DNA from: Priapulus caudatus
Lineage: Eukaryota; Priapulida; Priapulimorpha; Priapulimorphida; Priapulidae
NCBI RefSeq assembly: GCF_000485595.1
Contig: NW_014578550.1
Coordinates: 1 to 37,676, forward strand
Direction of reading: 5' to 3'
Length of the DNA: 37,676 nt
Part shown: one piece after another, positions 20,448 to 31,700 of the stretch
How the letters are laid out: every line of letters begins with the position of its first letter
Position numbering within the stretch: the first letter of the stretch is position 1
Notes under the pieces: generated by a model
Database searches by the model: none
The model's input: only the letters and a program-made list of their open reading frames with translations
Told to the model about the DNA's origin: nothing
Position numbers and translations under genes: made by a program

Positions 20448-22131
20448 GCTGAGTAGGGAATAGGTGCCTGTTGCACGAAATGGCCTATCTTGAAAACTCA
20501 TGGATGATAGTATTTCCGTTGCATTGATAATAGTTTGTTAGATCATAAATGGGAAAGTTCACTAGGGAATCCATGCTCGTTTCCACACTACAGGCCCTTA
20601 AGCCATCATTGATCTATAGTTATGTTCCATGGTGGAACACAGCAGCATAGATTATTGGTGTCATGTTGTTTTATACAATTTTCAGTAATAATTTTCCATG
20701 TCGTTCTGAATGAGATTATTTCTGCTAATACATTTTAGAAACAGCACTCATCCAATCCAAAACAGAATGATCATTCTTGCCAAAATGTTCATCATGACTG
20801 AGCGGACACGATGTGACCAAATGTGCATTTCTTTATATTGATGAATTGTTTTAACTGTGAAAAGTTCTTTTTCACGCATAGAATCTCCCTTAATGTGTTG
20901 TATCAAGCATTGCCAAGCACAAGTCCACAATGTCTTATTGAAACCTCTTTGGCCAGATGTGTTTTAGAATTCAGAATTTTTTTGGATATCAGAACAGTAG
21001 TATGATACATGTACTGTATATTATGATAATACCTTATTGGGATTTTCTGACAGCACCCCATAAGAAACGATTAACATTAAATTCAAAATCATAGAAAAGC
21101 AAAAATATGACACAATTGATGCACTTACTTGGATAAATATTCGGACCTGTCAGGTCATGTTTGGCGAGACTGGTAATTTAATGCATATATGAGTGATGCT
21201 CCATGAAAGAAAACTCAACAGTTTCAGAGCTTTTTAAATTTTGCTGTTGTGGGTAAGGGATTGTGGACCTGTATTTGCAGCACCTATTTCACAGTAGTTT
21301 CTAGTTTTTGGGGGGTGGGCACAGCATTTAATACAGTAGATTCAGTGTTGTGACTGATAATCCTAATATTTAAATGTTGTGTTGTGAGGTGTTGGGTTGA
21401 TCGTTGTGTAGTAGCAGTACTAGTAGATGTTTTCTTTATTTACGATGTAGAACATTTTGCATGCAGTGAAAATTGCATTTATTTCAATCTAGTCTGTTGA
21501 ATCTCCATTTGAATGTCTTCCAATCAAAAATATATCTAAGGATTAGAATTACACATGAGTACCAGCAGCTGCCCAACGCAACTCATCTCTCAAACTTGCA
21601 TGTTGCACTTTCTTTCTAGGCACACAGGTCGCACAGCATGTATTACTCACCGATTTTCATTGCAGGTGTTGCATGACTGTTCTAACATTTTCTGTTTCTT
21701 CAACAGTGCATGATATAAGGTGATGGTATGCCATGATGTATGGCACCATCGAGCCCTTCAAATTATTTTTGCTTGCTTCGCGATTTGTTTGCAATGCCTC
21801 AGTATATGTTTGCACTCCAGATGAGCACAGAATAAAGAATGTAATGTCATCTGTCTTAGGATAATAACAATCTCTGTGGTCTATAATCTAAGCTAGAAAT
21901 TGTATGCAATAGCCACAGTATAACCATGGTGAACGGTTTAACACGACTTCTTGATTCTGTGACGACCTAGAGGGCGAATCTGTCCTATAGTTTGCTACGC
22001 AAATACACAGCCGTAGCATGCGTTGATAGTAGGATCAGATTTGTGCATGATTATCAAAGACACTGAATTCGTAAGGTGCCTTGCATGCTTCCATAGTTTG
22101 GTTTATCACCACCAGGTAGTGCTGAACTAAC
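20448..22131. other. Intergenic spacer and likely 3-prime UTR of paralogue 1
   Basis: No further coding sequence supported. AATAAA at 21831-21836 is a possible poly(A) signal. The right end (CATGCTTCCATAG ... TTTATCACCACCAG) contains the acceptor for paralogue 2. Confidence 0.5.
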
Positions 22132-22353
22132 ATGGGTGCCGGCCGTGGCGGAAATCTTCTGTGGGCAATTCTTTGGTTCCTAGTGCTGATCATCATCGGC
22201 TGGCCAATCGGATTCTTCGTGTCATTCTTTTACGTTTTGATTGCTCCCTGCGGCGTCTGCTGCAACTGCACCGACCTGAACAGTTTGCTGGAAAAGGGTG
22301 TCAAACTGCCCGTGACATGTGCTCAGAAGATGATGAACATGGAGGGGTGTTAG
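22132..22353 (+). CDS. Small Cys-rich membrane protein, paralogue 2 (73 aa)
   Basis: Complete single-exon frame. The ATG lies 16 bases after an acceptor (TTTATCACCACCAG at 22115). The protein begins MGAGRGGNLLWAILWFLV. The hydrophobic region at residues 9-38 contains IIIGWPIGFF at 20-29 and YVLIAP at 34-39. Cysteines lie at 40, 43, 44, 46, 63 and 73, with the block KGVKLPVTCAQKMMN at 55-69. By direct alignment, 57 of 73 residues match paralogue 3. The upstream splice site and leader also match, so the duplication included the acceptor and leader. The short N-terminus has a Gly at position 2, but no clean myristoylation call can be made. Poly(A) signals lie at 22718 and 22791. Function unknown. 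Confidence 0.9.
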   Translation: MGAGRGGNLLWAILWFLVLIIIGWPIGFFVSFFYVLIAPCGVCCNCTDLNSLLEKGVKLPVTCAQKMMNMEGC

Positions 22354-23757
22354 GGAAGAACGGTGCTAGGCTGTGATGAAAGCAGACATGCTGCATGTTC
22401 ACCTTCACGAGATTGTACTAAATTGAAAGGAGTATTTGTTGGGGACGTTGCATCTATGTCTGCATGGTTATTCCCCCAATGTTACTGTGAAAGCCCCCTA
22501 AAACATTAACCATCGGGTTACATGCATTTTTGCTGATTGAACACTGCCACGCACAGATTTAAATGACATTAAAATGAGTTCCACTGATCCTACATTGGTG
22601 TTATGTCCTGCACGTAACTGTGTTAATGTATTATACGTGGGTCAACTTTTAATGAACATAGTGGGAGGCTTATTTTGTCATGACAGATGGTTGGAAGTTT
22701 ATGTCTATTTTTGGTAAAATAAAGCATTACTGTGCTATTGTGCGAGTGTTTTGTTAATTAATGTAGTGTCTTTTGATGCCAATGCGTGAAAATAAATTCT
22801 GACTGAGAATTATAGGAACCTTTGCCTGTTCTTGAAAAATGGCTGTTATTTTTACTATACATGTAATGTTTTGGTGTCTGTTAAGTTAAGTTGATTTTTG
22901 AAAGCATGTTAAATAATTCTATCATTGTATAAACATGCGTCTAATTATGCCATATTCAGCCATTATAATTTTTATATGACTATGAGTATGCAAGAAACAA
23001 GATTTCTGTGCTAAATAAGTGTTGAGTGGGCAAAAGCTGCAGCCAGCCTTACTTTTGGATAAGTCTTTAGATAAGTGTCTTTGCCTATGCATAGAGATTT
23101 GTGTTGGAGGGACCGTGATTAGGAATTATATTTTAGTATATCTCTGCAGTAAAGTATTGAACAGTATATCAAGGAAATCGTGTGTTAAGGTGCTTACGTT
23201 TTTAAATGTATCAGTCAATGTGCAGTGAATAAAATGCTATTCCATGATACCAAGGTGTATTTGTATTATATATTCCTATGCTGAATTTGAGATGTTTTCT
23301 AGAAATGTTAACAAGAGAACAGATAGGGGATTGCTGGAACCATGTTAGTTCAGTGTGGCCTGGTGGACCTGCTGATATTCATAATCAGTGGATGGTATTA
23401 TCAAATCTACCTGTACACGTGAGAATTAGTTTCTGTCCCATTGATTCGCGTTGTTTGTGTGACCATAGGTGTGACACGACATTACCACATTTGCAAGTCC
23501 AGTTACCAATAATAGAGCAAATGACTACTATTTTTCTATGTCAAAAATGCAACATGGCAAATGTGCACGCCACGTTAATCAGCTCTTTGGTTATAGGTAT
23601 AGCCTATAGCCCTATACACAAGAAATTGATATCGCGTGTTGGATGAGAAATCTTACTTGTTATAGTTTGTTGTGTCAGAATTGTTGCATATTGATATCTA
23701 CATGTCAGAATCCTTTTGCATGCTTCCGTTTCATCCCACCAGGTTCGCTAAGCTAAC
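22354..23757. other. Spacer and 3-prime UTR between paralogues 2 and 3
   Basis: AATAAA occurs at 22718, 22791 and 23228. A 122-codon open frame at 23278-23646 lacks any protein-family feature. The right end repeats the TGCATGCTTCC ... CACCAG leader and acceptor seen before paralogue 2. Confidence 0.5.
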
Positions 23758-23979
23758 ATGGGCGCTGGCAGCGGTGGCAACATACTGTGGGGAATTCTGT
23801 GGTTCTTCGTCCTCATCATCATTGGCTGGCCAATCGGATTCTTCCTGTCCTTCTTTTACGTGCTGCTAGCACCGTGTGGCGTATGCTTCCAGTGTCACGA
23901 CATTGTCGACCTGCTTTGGAAAGGCATGTCACTGCCTGTCACCTGCGCGCAGAAGATGATGAACCAAGAGGGATGCTAG
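23758..23979 (+). CDS. Small Cys-rich membrane protein, paralogue 3 (73 aa)
   Basis: Complete single-exon frame, with the ATG 16 bases after an acceptor (TTTCATCCCACCAG at 23742). It starts MGAGSGGNILWGILWFFV, keeps IIIGWPIGFF at 20-29, YVLLAPCGVC at 34-43 and SLPVTCAQKMMNQEGC at the end. Compared with paralogue 2, most changes fall between residues 44 and 58 (FQCHDIVDLLWKGM), which suggests that the segment after the membrane region diverges faster than the core. The three genes are spaced about 1.9 and 1.6 kb apart, all on the plus strand, consistent with unequal-crossover duplication. Function unknown. Confidence 0.9.
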   Translation: MGAGSGGNILWGILWFFVLIIIGWPIGFFLSFFYVLLAPCGVCFQCHDIVDLLWKGMSLPVTCAQKMMNQEGC

Positions 23980-24179
23980 TGAGCGGTGTGTGATAAAGGC
24001 AATGATGCTAAACAGAGCAGTGCCCGCTTTACTTCTCAGTGCTGTTCTGAATGCACATAGCGCGTCTTGTAGGGAAACGGGTCATTTTGCTGGCAATCAT
24101 AGTTGAACGACTCGGTGTAGCAGATGATTACGCATCCACATTTATAATCGATGATAACAATATATAGCTCATGATATCA

Positions 24180-24252
24180 TATTATCAGGAGTGAATAATA
24201 ATAGATCTATATTAATAATCTATTATTATTCACTCGTGATATTATCAGGAGT
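24180..24252. mobile_element. TCAGGAGT-family palindrome, copy 2, with 5-bp TSD and an adjoining solo end
   Basis: Left arm 24185-24206 (TCAGGAGTGAATAATAATAG then AT) pairs with 24218-24239 at 21 of 22 positions. The loop is 11 nt. TATTA flanks it on both sides (24180-24184 and 24240-24244). A second TCAGGAGT follows immediately at 24245-24252, without its own right arm, as if the target next to the element was already a family end. Confidence 0.75.
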
Positions 24253-24781
24253 ACATGAATGAAAAAATGTCCCGATATTATAACGAGCACTTAGTTAAAG
24301 ATGTGCTCTTGCTATGGCTCTTGTTATGGGATAGTATGTTAGTATTATGTGGTATTATGGTACATGTATGTAGTTTTATTTGGATGTTATGCGGCTGGGT
24401 TTATCAGATATTTTATCAGATGTTTATCTACAAAAAAATAGTAATCAGAACGAATATTCAACTGTTATATATAATTGGCGAAGTACTAAATAATTTTTTT
24501 ATCGACGTAATGTTTTTTATCATAATGATTGTATAAGAGAATACACAATTGCATATCAAAATGTGAAATCCAGAAAAATATTAAATCTTAATTATTGTAC
24601 ACCAGTTTCACATTTTTGTTTCATGCTATTTGCTTTTTTCTCTACGAAAAAATGTGATGGGGAATGATAATTAATAAAATATAATATTACATTAGTGCGT
24701 TACGTGGTACGTGTTGACCAAACGCGTTCGCTGGTTCTGGTAGTCTGCCAGGTGGTGGAAAATAACCGCAGGCACCTATAT

Positions 24782-24817
<36 letters not shown>

Positions 24818-25802
24818 GCTTTAGCTGCAAAGCATCGTAGCAGAAGTCATCAGAGGAAGCCATTGCGTACATGCGTATACGTAATCATAACAAACAACAT
24901 CGCGTGCGCGTGCTTACGAGATTCAAGGTTTAGGATTGAATAGTTTATTTACAGACTACAGTTCAATAATTTAGCACATAAAATATATTGGTGAATCTTG
25001 GCTTGACGTCATAAATAATACATTATTAAGTCGGTCATTTATAAACTTGATTTTATTCACTTGATTTTATTCACGCCTGATAACATATATTATTAGTGAA
25101 TCTGTGTTTGGCGCAGGCTTTGCCGAACAATCACAGCTTTGTTTTAGCTTTTCCATGCTCACATTCACCGTATAGAGGGGGGGGGGGTGCTACTAAGAAT
25201 ATCTGGGATTCTTAGGTATTAGGTCTAAGCATAGCCGACACGATGAGGGAAAGCGCAGTGGAACCAGCGAAGTAACAGGGAGGTGAAATGCTGGTTTACA
25301 CGCACGAACGCACACGTACGTACGCACGCCCGCCCACACCCACGTGTGTAATCAAGAGGGCTCTTGGCAGCAGGTTCTTGTCTGGTGCATGTTTCTCATC
25401 TCTCTGTCAGCCAGCAGCGCTCGGCGAACCATTCATGCAGCTGTCGCGATGCTTAGGATAACAGACTAGTGGAACTCGATCTTGAGGCTGCGCTTAAAAT
25501 AGACACGGCCTGCACATGTAGGCGCGACCAAATGACCGCGCCCCCAACGCGTACCGTCATCTCTGGAAGGGGAAGGCTAGTCTAGGGAAGGCTGCCAGGC
25601 GATTCTCATTTTAATTCGGGTCGGAGAACACATGAGGGAAGTATGTAAGCACACGCACAAGATATCTTATCAATGCCCTTATGATCGGCGGATCACTTTC
25701 AGCGTACTTGTGAAACGAAAGAACTTTATTTGCTCTGGTTTCGCCGTTAATCGCTTTCTTACATAGTAATAACATGAGATTATAAAAAAACGTTTTGTAT
25801 TT
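24253..25802. other. Intergenic stretch, AT-rich then GC-richer
   Basis: No supported gene. A 93-codon Leu/Trp-rich open frame at 24255-24536 lies in AT-rich DNA and starts inside repeat sequence. AATAAA at 24673 may end paralogue 3. There is a TA microsatellite at 24777-24817 and a G run near 25177. The section at about 25360-25630 is GC-richer and could hold a promoter or first exon, but I see no decisive signal. Confidence 0.4.
24777..24817. repeat. TA microsatellite
   Basis: About 40 bases of TATATA with one CA interruption. Confidence 0.95.
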
Positions 25803-25852
25803 ACTCCTGATAATAACAGAAGTCTATCAATATTGATAGACTCCTGATAATG
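25803..25852. mobile_element. TCAGGAGT-family palindrome, copy 3, plus a solo end
   Basis: The palindrome 25816-25847 is centred on AATATT. Its right half, TATTGATAGACTCCTGA, mirrors the left with two mismatches, where the left end is ACAGAAGT instead of TCAGGAGT. TAATA precedes and TAATG follows, a near-match direct repeat. A solo ACTCCTGA lies just upstream at 25803-25810. Confidence 0.65.
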
Positions 25853-27313
25853 ATAATGATTGGGTTATTCCATGACTTAAAACGAGATAATTATATGCGG
25901 CTTGAATAGTGATACTATCAAGTAATGTAAACTTGGAATTGATTTGGGTTTACATGGTTTCATAGAAGTAAAACCATCGCGTAAGCTCTTAGCGAAGAGT
26001 TCATTTTCAAAAGGTATTAAGTAATCGGGCACTTTTAAGCGTCGTAGCACTTGTACGTGCAGTCAATCTGACGGTAGCATGGAGCAATATTCATGATAAC
26101 TTGGATGAAATAAACGTGCGCTAACGTCCTTCGAACTGTCGAACATTGCTCATGCCACACATAGGAGACGGCAAAGATGCACAAATCCGAGATTTCGTGA
26201 CTCGTCGGATCTCTTTGTAGATTCCAGTACGCATATACGTTTTTGTACAGCGAGTACATACACGAGCGATTGCTACCGTGCTCTACTGATTGTAGATCAA
26301 ATAGTTATGCCTACAGTTTGTTTGCTTCTCACTTCGCTCAGTCGACAGGCTATAACCCGCTTTGCTTAACGGCCAGCCCATCCCTATACTTACAATGTGA
26401 GCTATGAAGTTATTGAGAGGGAGCGAGAGCGCGCGAAAGGGAAGGGGGGTGCGGTCACGTACGTATGTGTGGGCGTTATACGACGATCATAAGCTAAAGA
26501 TAACATACCGGTAGATACAGATGTTGAGCACTCAATTCCTAGTTTATTTAGCAGGGTATATACCTGTTGGCTACACAAATACTGATAGCTAGTGAGAACA
26601 TAGGTCGTCGTTATCATTAATTACCATGCAGAAATTTCGACAGGATACCGAGCTATAATGCAGAGCATGTCAGAGAGACTTAACGATTAATTTGCATTCA
26701 TTATGTATTACGCGTACAGTATATGTATTTACACACTAACATGACAACGACCACACCCATGTTTAGGAGTGCATTTGCTGTGGTAAAATCCACAGTTGAA
26801 AACTTTGATTTTCAATTGTTTTCAACTAGAAAACCAACACTATCTGCCACGTGCAGTTAAAAGATTCAAAATGCAAACATTGAAATTCTGCAGAAGATTC
26901 TCCTGCTTGAACAGCACATTACTCAATTCATTGTATTTTTTATGTATAAACACTGCATTGCTTACTACATACTGCACTGCATGTTGGCAGTTACTTATAA
27001 TAAAATGCAAAATTTAGCCACTTATACAAATATATATAATGCACACAAAAAGTTACAATATATGATAGCTAAACTACAGCTATTACTAAAAAAAAGTTCA
27101 AGATCTGAGGAAATTATAAACATAAAAAACTGTATAGTCGCAATAATTAAAATTTCATCCTGCTCAGTAATAAGAATTTAGTAAGAATACTTTACCCGCC
27201 AACTAGACGGGTATAAACAAACAGTACGAACAATACAAAATGTCAGAATATTGTAACAGGCTGCATATAACTTTGTCCTTCGGCAACCCATCAACACTGT
27301 TACTCGAGCTGAT
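25853..27313. other. Intergenic stretch, no gene seen
   Basis: AT-rich. Open frames at 26035 (minus), 26402 (minus), 26796 and 26942 (plus) show no recognisable family. The plus pair is Lys/Cys-rich in A/T-rich DNA. A purine tract (GAGAGGGAGCGAGAGCGCG) lies near 26415-26433. Confidence 0.4.
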
Positions 27314-27829
27314 AGGGTCTATGTCTCCCTGGGTACGGTCCGGTATACCGCGGAGATGCCAACAGAGATTTGAAGCAATCTGTTGTTTCTGGCCATCAAA
27401 TTAGTAGTTCGAGGGTCACGTAGTGACCCGAGTTTTCTAGGGGGGTCCGACATGCCCCCCCGGAAAAAAATTTTGATTCTGAGATGCAATCTCCTGCATT
27501 CTGAGGGTCAAAAATGACAATAAATTGACAAAAAATGACAATAATTGAAAAAAAAAAAAATCTATTTCGATCACAGTGAAATTCGTAGTTTGATACAAAC
27601 TGGTCGTAGTGGTGCAAAAGGAATAGAAATTCGTATAAAATACGGATAAATCGTAGTGGTTGGCATCTCTGATACCGGAACGTACCCTGGTAACTATCTG
27701 ATATGGTTAGGGTTAGGGAGTAGACGTAGGCGACTCCCTAGACTCGTTAGTGGAGTAGGCGAGGTACGGTCCGGCATATTAGATAGTACCAGGGTACGTT
27801 CCGGCAGTACCCAGGGAGACATAGACCCT
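27314..27829. mobile_element. TIR element A of the AGGGTCTATG family (516 bp)
   Basis: The first 23 bp (AGGGTCTATGTCTCCCTGGG and TAC, 27314-27336) are the exact reverse complement of the last 23 bp (27807-27829). A second inverted pair lies inside (27331-27360 with about 27661-27690). The right portion shares a long segment with element B at 35290 in the same orientation, including GGTTAGGGTTAGGG and GACTCCCTAGACTCG. No transposase is encoded, so it is non-autonomous. I could not see a clear target-site duplication. Confidence 0.82.
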
Positions 27830-28575
27830 GGCAGCGTTACTCGACGATATATTTAGCTATGTAATAGACAAAGACACTATATCATTGTTGTTTGTGTTGC
27901 GTATTGTGCGAGGGCGGTTCACATTTGTACAAGCCTACAACTACAACGTGGGTGCAGCTGGCAACTACACGAGTCCTCTTCGCAACATCTGTTGGTTTGC
28001 CCGCATATTTGCTTGTTTGTCTGCCATTGCCTGCCTTCGATTATTTCTGTAAAACAAAAAGTAAAAACTCTAGATGTTTTTTGTTGTCATTGTTATTATT
28101 ATTAGTGTTGTTGTTGTTAATTCACTTGTCACATAAGACAATTTAACATAGTTGAAAATGAAGTTTACCAGACTTGATTTGATGTTGAAGGCGCCATCTA
28201 TTGTATTCAAAGTTCTTATATAAAGAATAATCTGCTCTTGTAAATGGAACTCGTATTTATTGCATGCCGTTATTACATGGTACACCGGAAAGAGAGAGAC
28301 TTATGGGTAGCCTACATAGTTACCATAACACCGTATAGGTGGCAGCACAATGTTGTAACCAAGATTTCAATACACAACACAACACCATCTATTGAGAGAA
28401 TATATATTGATTCTATTTCTTGATCACAATCAACCTCACAAATGGTAATTACCATATATGCTAATAAAGACAATGAATAACTGGGTCTCTCGTTCGGGGA
28501 TATATGCAGCAATGTATATACCTGTTGTTCAAATGTAAACGCCTTAAATTCTCCTAACCCAGCCATGTATTCCAC
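27830..28575. other. Region downstream of NUSAP1, poly(A) signal
   Basis: No further NUSAP1 coding exon was found on the minus strand here. An AATAAA on the minus strand lies at 28261-28256, about 315 bp after the TAG, and may end the transcript. A plus-strand open frame at 27892 has no recognised family. Confidence 0.45.
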
Positions 28576-28751
28576 CTACCTTCCCGCAACAACAGTCGGG
28601 CCAGTCTTGTTGGCTGGATGCAGGTGTGTGCGAGATACCACCCCACGTTTTTCACGCAATGGTTCCAGTTTACCAACATATGGTTTATATGATAACTTCT
28701 TCTGGAGGCTTGCCTTTAGGTCAAACTTGCATTCATTCTGTTGATTTGAGG
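28576..28751 (-). CDS. NUSAP1: NUSAP1 coding exon 11, last exon found (C-terminal block)
   Basis: Phase requires the acceptor TTTGCTGAAG at 28752, not the prettier CAACAG 15 bases further on, which would give an immediate stop. Reads SNQQNECKFDLKASLQKKLS, YKPYVGKLEPLREK and on to TGPTVVAGR, then TAG at 28578-28576. The FDLKASL-Y-P-GKL-P block is diagnostic for NuSAP. GGAAG|GTAGGT at the very end is a good donor, so transcripts may instead splice on. Confidence 0.8.
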
Positions 28752-31700
28752 CTTCAGCAAATTCAAAAGTACATTTAATTAGCATCAAATTTTCACATTT
28801 TCAAAATTGTTTACTACTTAGGGCATATACAGTGCATGCACACAGCAGGATTTCAGTGAATTTAATTTATTATATGGAACAACATCCATCTTTCTTCATG
28901 AAGAACATGGTGATAGCGTCATTGCTAGCAAACATATAGTTAATTATAAACATGGTAAAACGTAAAATGGGGGGTTGCATTCCCATATTATGTACTTCTG
29001 ACCTATATAAATCCCTGTACATTCAGCTCTCACATAACAGGCACTTCTTTTACCTACCTTCTGATGATTTAATGACAGACGTCGGTTTGAGGATAGTTTT
29101 GCGATTTGAACCCTGTTTCTTGTACAGAGGTAGGCTGGACTTGTTTCTTGTCGCAGAACCGTGTGTTTCATCAATTTCACTCATCGATTTCTTTTTAGTG
29201 ACTTTTGGGGATGCTGATATGTTCTCGCTATCAGCCGTCCTGGCAAACCTGAATGTTGCATCCGCAACGCTGGTGGCCATTGGCACAAATGGCTTCTGTT
29301 AAGGAATTTGACAATGATTAGAATTTACAACTATAACTTTAATAAGTTCAACACAAAATATGCACTAAATGTTTGCAGTGCATCTAGATATATTACAGCT
29401 ACAGTAATACCCTTAGCCTAAATTACAATAACTCGGGCAGGGTAACAAAGGGATTTAAGGTTAGATGACTAACTAGAAGGAAGGAGATGAGACGTACACT
29501 ATTAACTGTTGTCTCGCTTTTGTTATCCCTATAATTGTCTTGTCTGTGTGTTACAGGCTGTGACCTGGAGGCCAAAATTTATCTAAAGTTTGTTGCTGGT
29601 TACAGTAGACCTTCTCTTTCTACTACTACCCACTAGAGATGTAGTCACTAAGGTCGTTGTACACTGCTATTAAAATAATACTAGACACATATCGCAATAC
29701 ATTACGTGTATCAAAGATGACCCACCCGCCGTGATGTATTATAGGTACTTATTATTTTACTTAAGCCAATTGAGCATGCCACTGTTTGTACGGAATAGTC
29801 CACTAAGTTTCGGTCATAATTTACAAATTATGTATGGGCAAATTTACACAACCCGAGTTATCACAACGCAGGGTATTGCTGTATTATTATAGCACAAATT
29901 GTATTAAATAATTAAATATTCAATATATGCTTTTGAAAACGTTTACTTGGATTCTTAACTCTTCTAATGCACCTTTAAACTGAAATTTTTTCTTGGGGAG
30001 AGCATCTTGATCATTGAGAAAACGTGATTACAGCACTTTCGCATTTTGGACATTTGTTCAGGAACATATTACTTACATAACGTAAGTTACTACTCTACAC
30101 AGGAAGTAATTACTAGCCAAGCATGCATCACATTCTCACTTACACCCTTTAATATTGCAGCAGGCAAGATATTCTATCCCATATGGGTGTTATTAAACAA
30201 GTGGAAAATTAAAAGACCAAACCGTACTTCTGCCTGTTAATAATTATTAATTATATTAGTACACCCACCTTTACAGATGCATTTAATCGGCTAACAGCTT
30301 CTCTGGTCTTTGCGGCGACCTCTCTTGCTCTTACGACGGATGCGGTGAGTTGCTCAGTCCTCTTGCGCTTCATTTCAAGGTAATGCTCAATGGACTGCCC
30401 AGCTATCTTGTTGAAGTTTTGCTGATGTTTTGATGCAAAATTTTTAGCACCTAGAGTTTGAAAAAGTGACCAAAGGAGTTAGTTTCTGTAAATCTTTTGT
30501 TTCACGTAAGAGTGAAAACACTTACACATTTTTAAACTGCAGATTTTGTGATTTGTTACTGTGTTAAATTTTAGTGTCATAAAAATAATATATGAGATTG
30601 CAGGCTCTGCTTAGTCATTCTATCATAGTATGGTGGTATGGAACAATGTAATAAAGTAGACATCATCATCTTAGAACCACAAACCTGGAGTGTATGTCTT
30701 TTTTCCTGATTTCTGGGCAGCAAAGGCAATGAATCTGGGAATATGGGACGTAGTACCACTGATATCCTTGCTCCCAGCAATGCTCAACAATGTTCCTGTA
30801 AAAGGTTACCATAAAGTTAATAAATGTCAATTGTTGATGTTATTACAGTTGTTTACCACAAGCTGTTTTTACAAGAGAGAAATCAAATCATCAACAAGTT
30901 GAAGATTTTATCATTTTGTTTTTTTCTTTGCACGCACTTTGCACACATCACTAACATCAGGAGTTAATGAGATAAACTCTCATTTAGGTTTTATCTCATT
31001 ATCTCATTAACTCCTGCTATCATTAATACACAACGCTGTGGAATACTAACAATGTTGCTGTACGACACGGAGCCACTTACTTTTTTCCTCGACTTTCTTA
31101 TCTAGCTCAGCAATGATTTGAGCTTTCAAATCAGTGTCCGCCGAACATGTTTTTGTTGAAGAACCTGGCGTATTGGTCTTTGACCTAAGCCGCTCAGACG
31201 ACCTGATTGGTTTTTCCTGGGTCTTGCTCACATTTAGCTTCTGTTGTGGTGTCTTGTCAGTCTTTTCTTCAAGTTTTTGCTGTGGTATTTGAGCTGCTGT
31301 TGGCACAGGCTTCTGTGTATAAGACGATTTTCTCTTCATATATGTCTTTCCAAAGAGCTCAGTTGTATGTGATTTCTTGCTGGCTGATTTCTGTGAAATG
31401 ATGTAAAAATTATTATCAGATTATTAGATTTCTAGAAGAAAATGCATAACTACAAAAAGTAGTATATTATATGTCGTCCAATTAACAAGAATTAAACAAA
31501 CAACATATAATCTGGCATATATTTTGGCATCTTAGACTCACATCAGCGTCAGATTTTGCTTTCTTAATTGCCATCTCATCTTCAGCATCTGACCGCTTTC
31601 TCTTTCCTCCAGTAGATGACATCTCAATTGTAAAGGTGTCTCTTTTCTGAGGAATAGAAGCTACCAAACCAAGTGATTTCTTGCCGCTCAGTCTCGCCAT

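Noticed and set aside
23278-23646. 122-codon open frame between the membrane-protein genes
   Set aside because: No protein-like periodicity or recognised motif; it lies in the likely spacer.
24255-24536. 93-codon Leu/Trp-rich frame that could be a membrane protein
   Set aside because: It starts beside a palindromic element in AT-rich DNA, has no paralogue in the window and no family features.
28312-28575. Continuation of NUSAP1 coding sequence after 28576
   Set aside because: In-phase reading stops at once or requires a 26-nt intron, and the peptide shows no similarity to the NuSAP tail.
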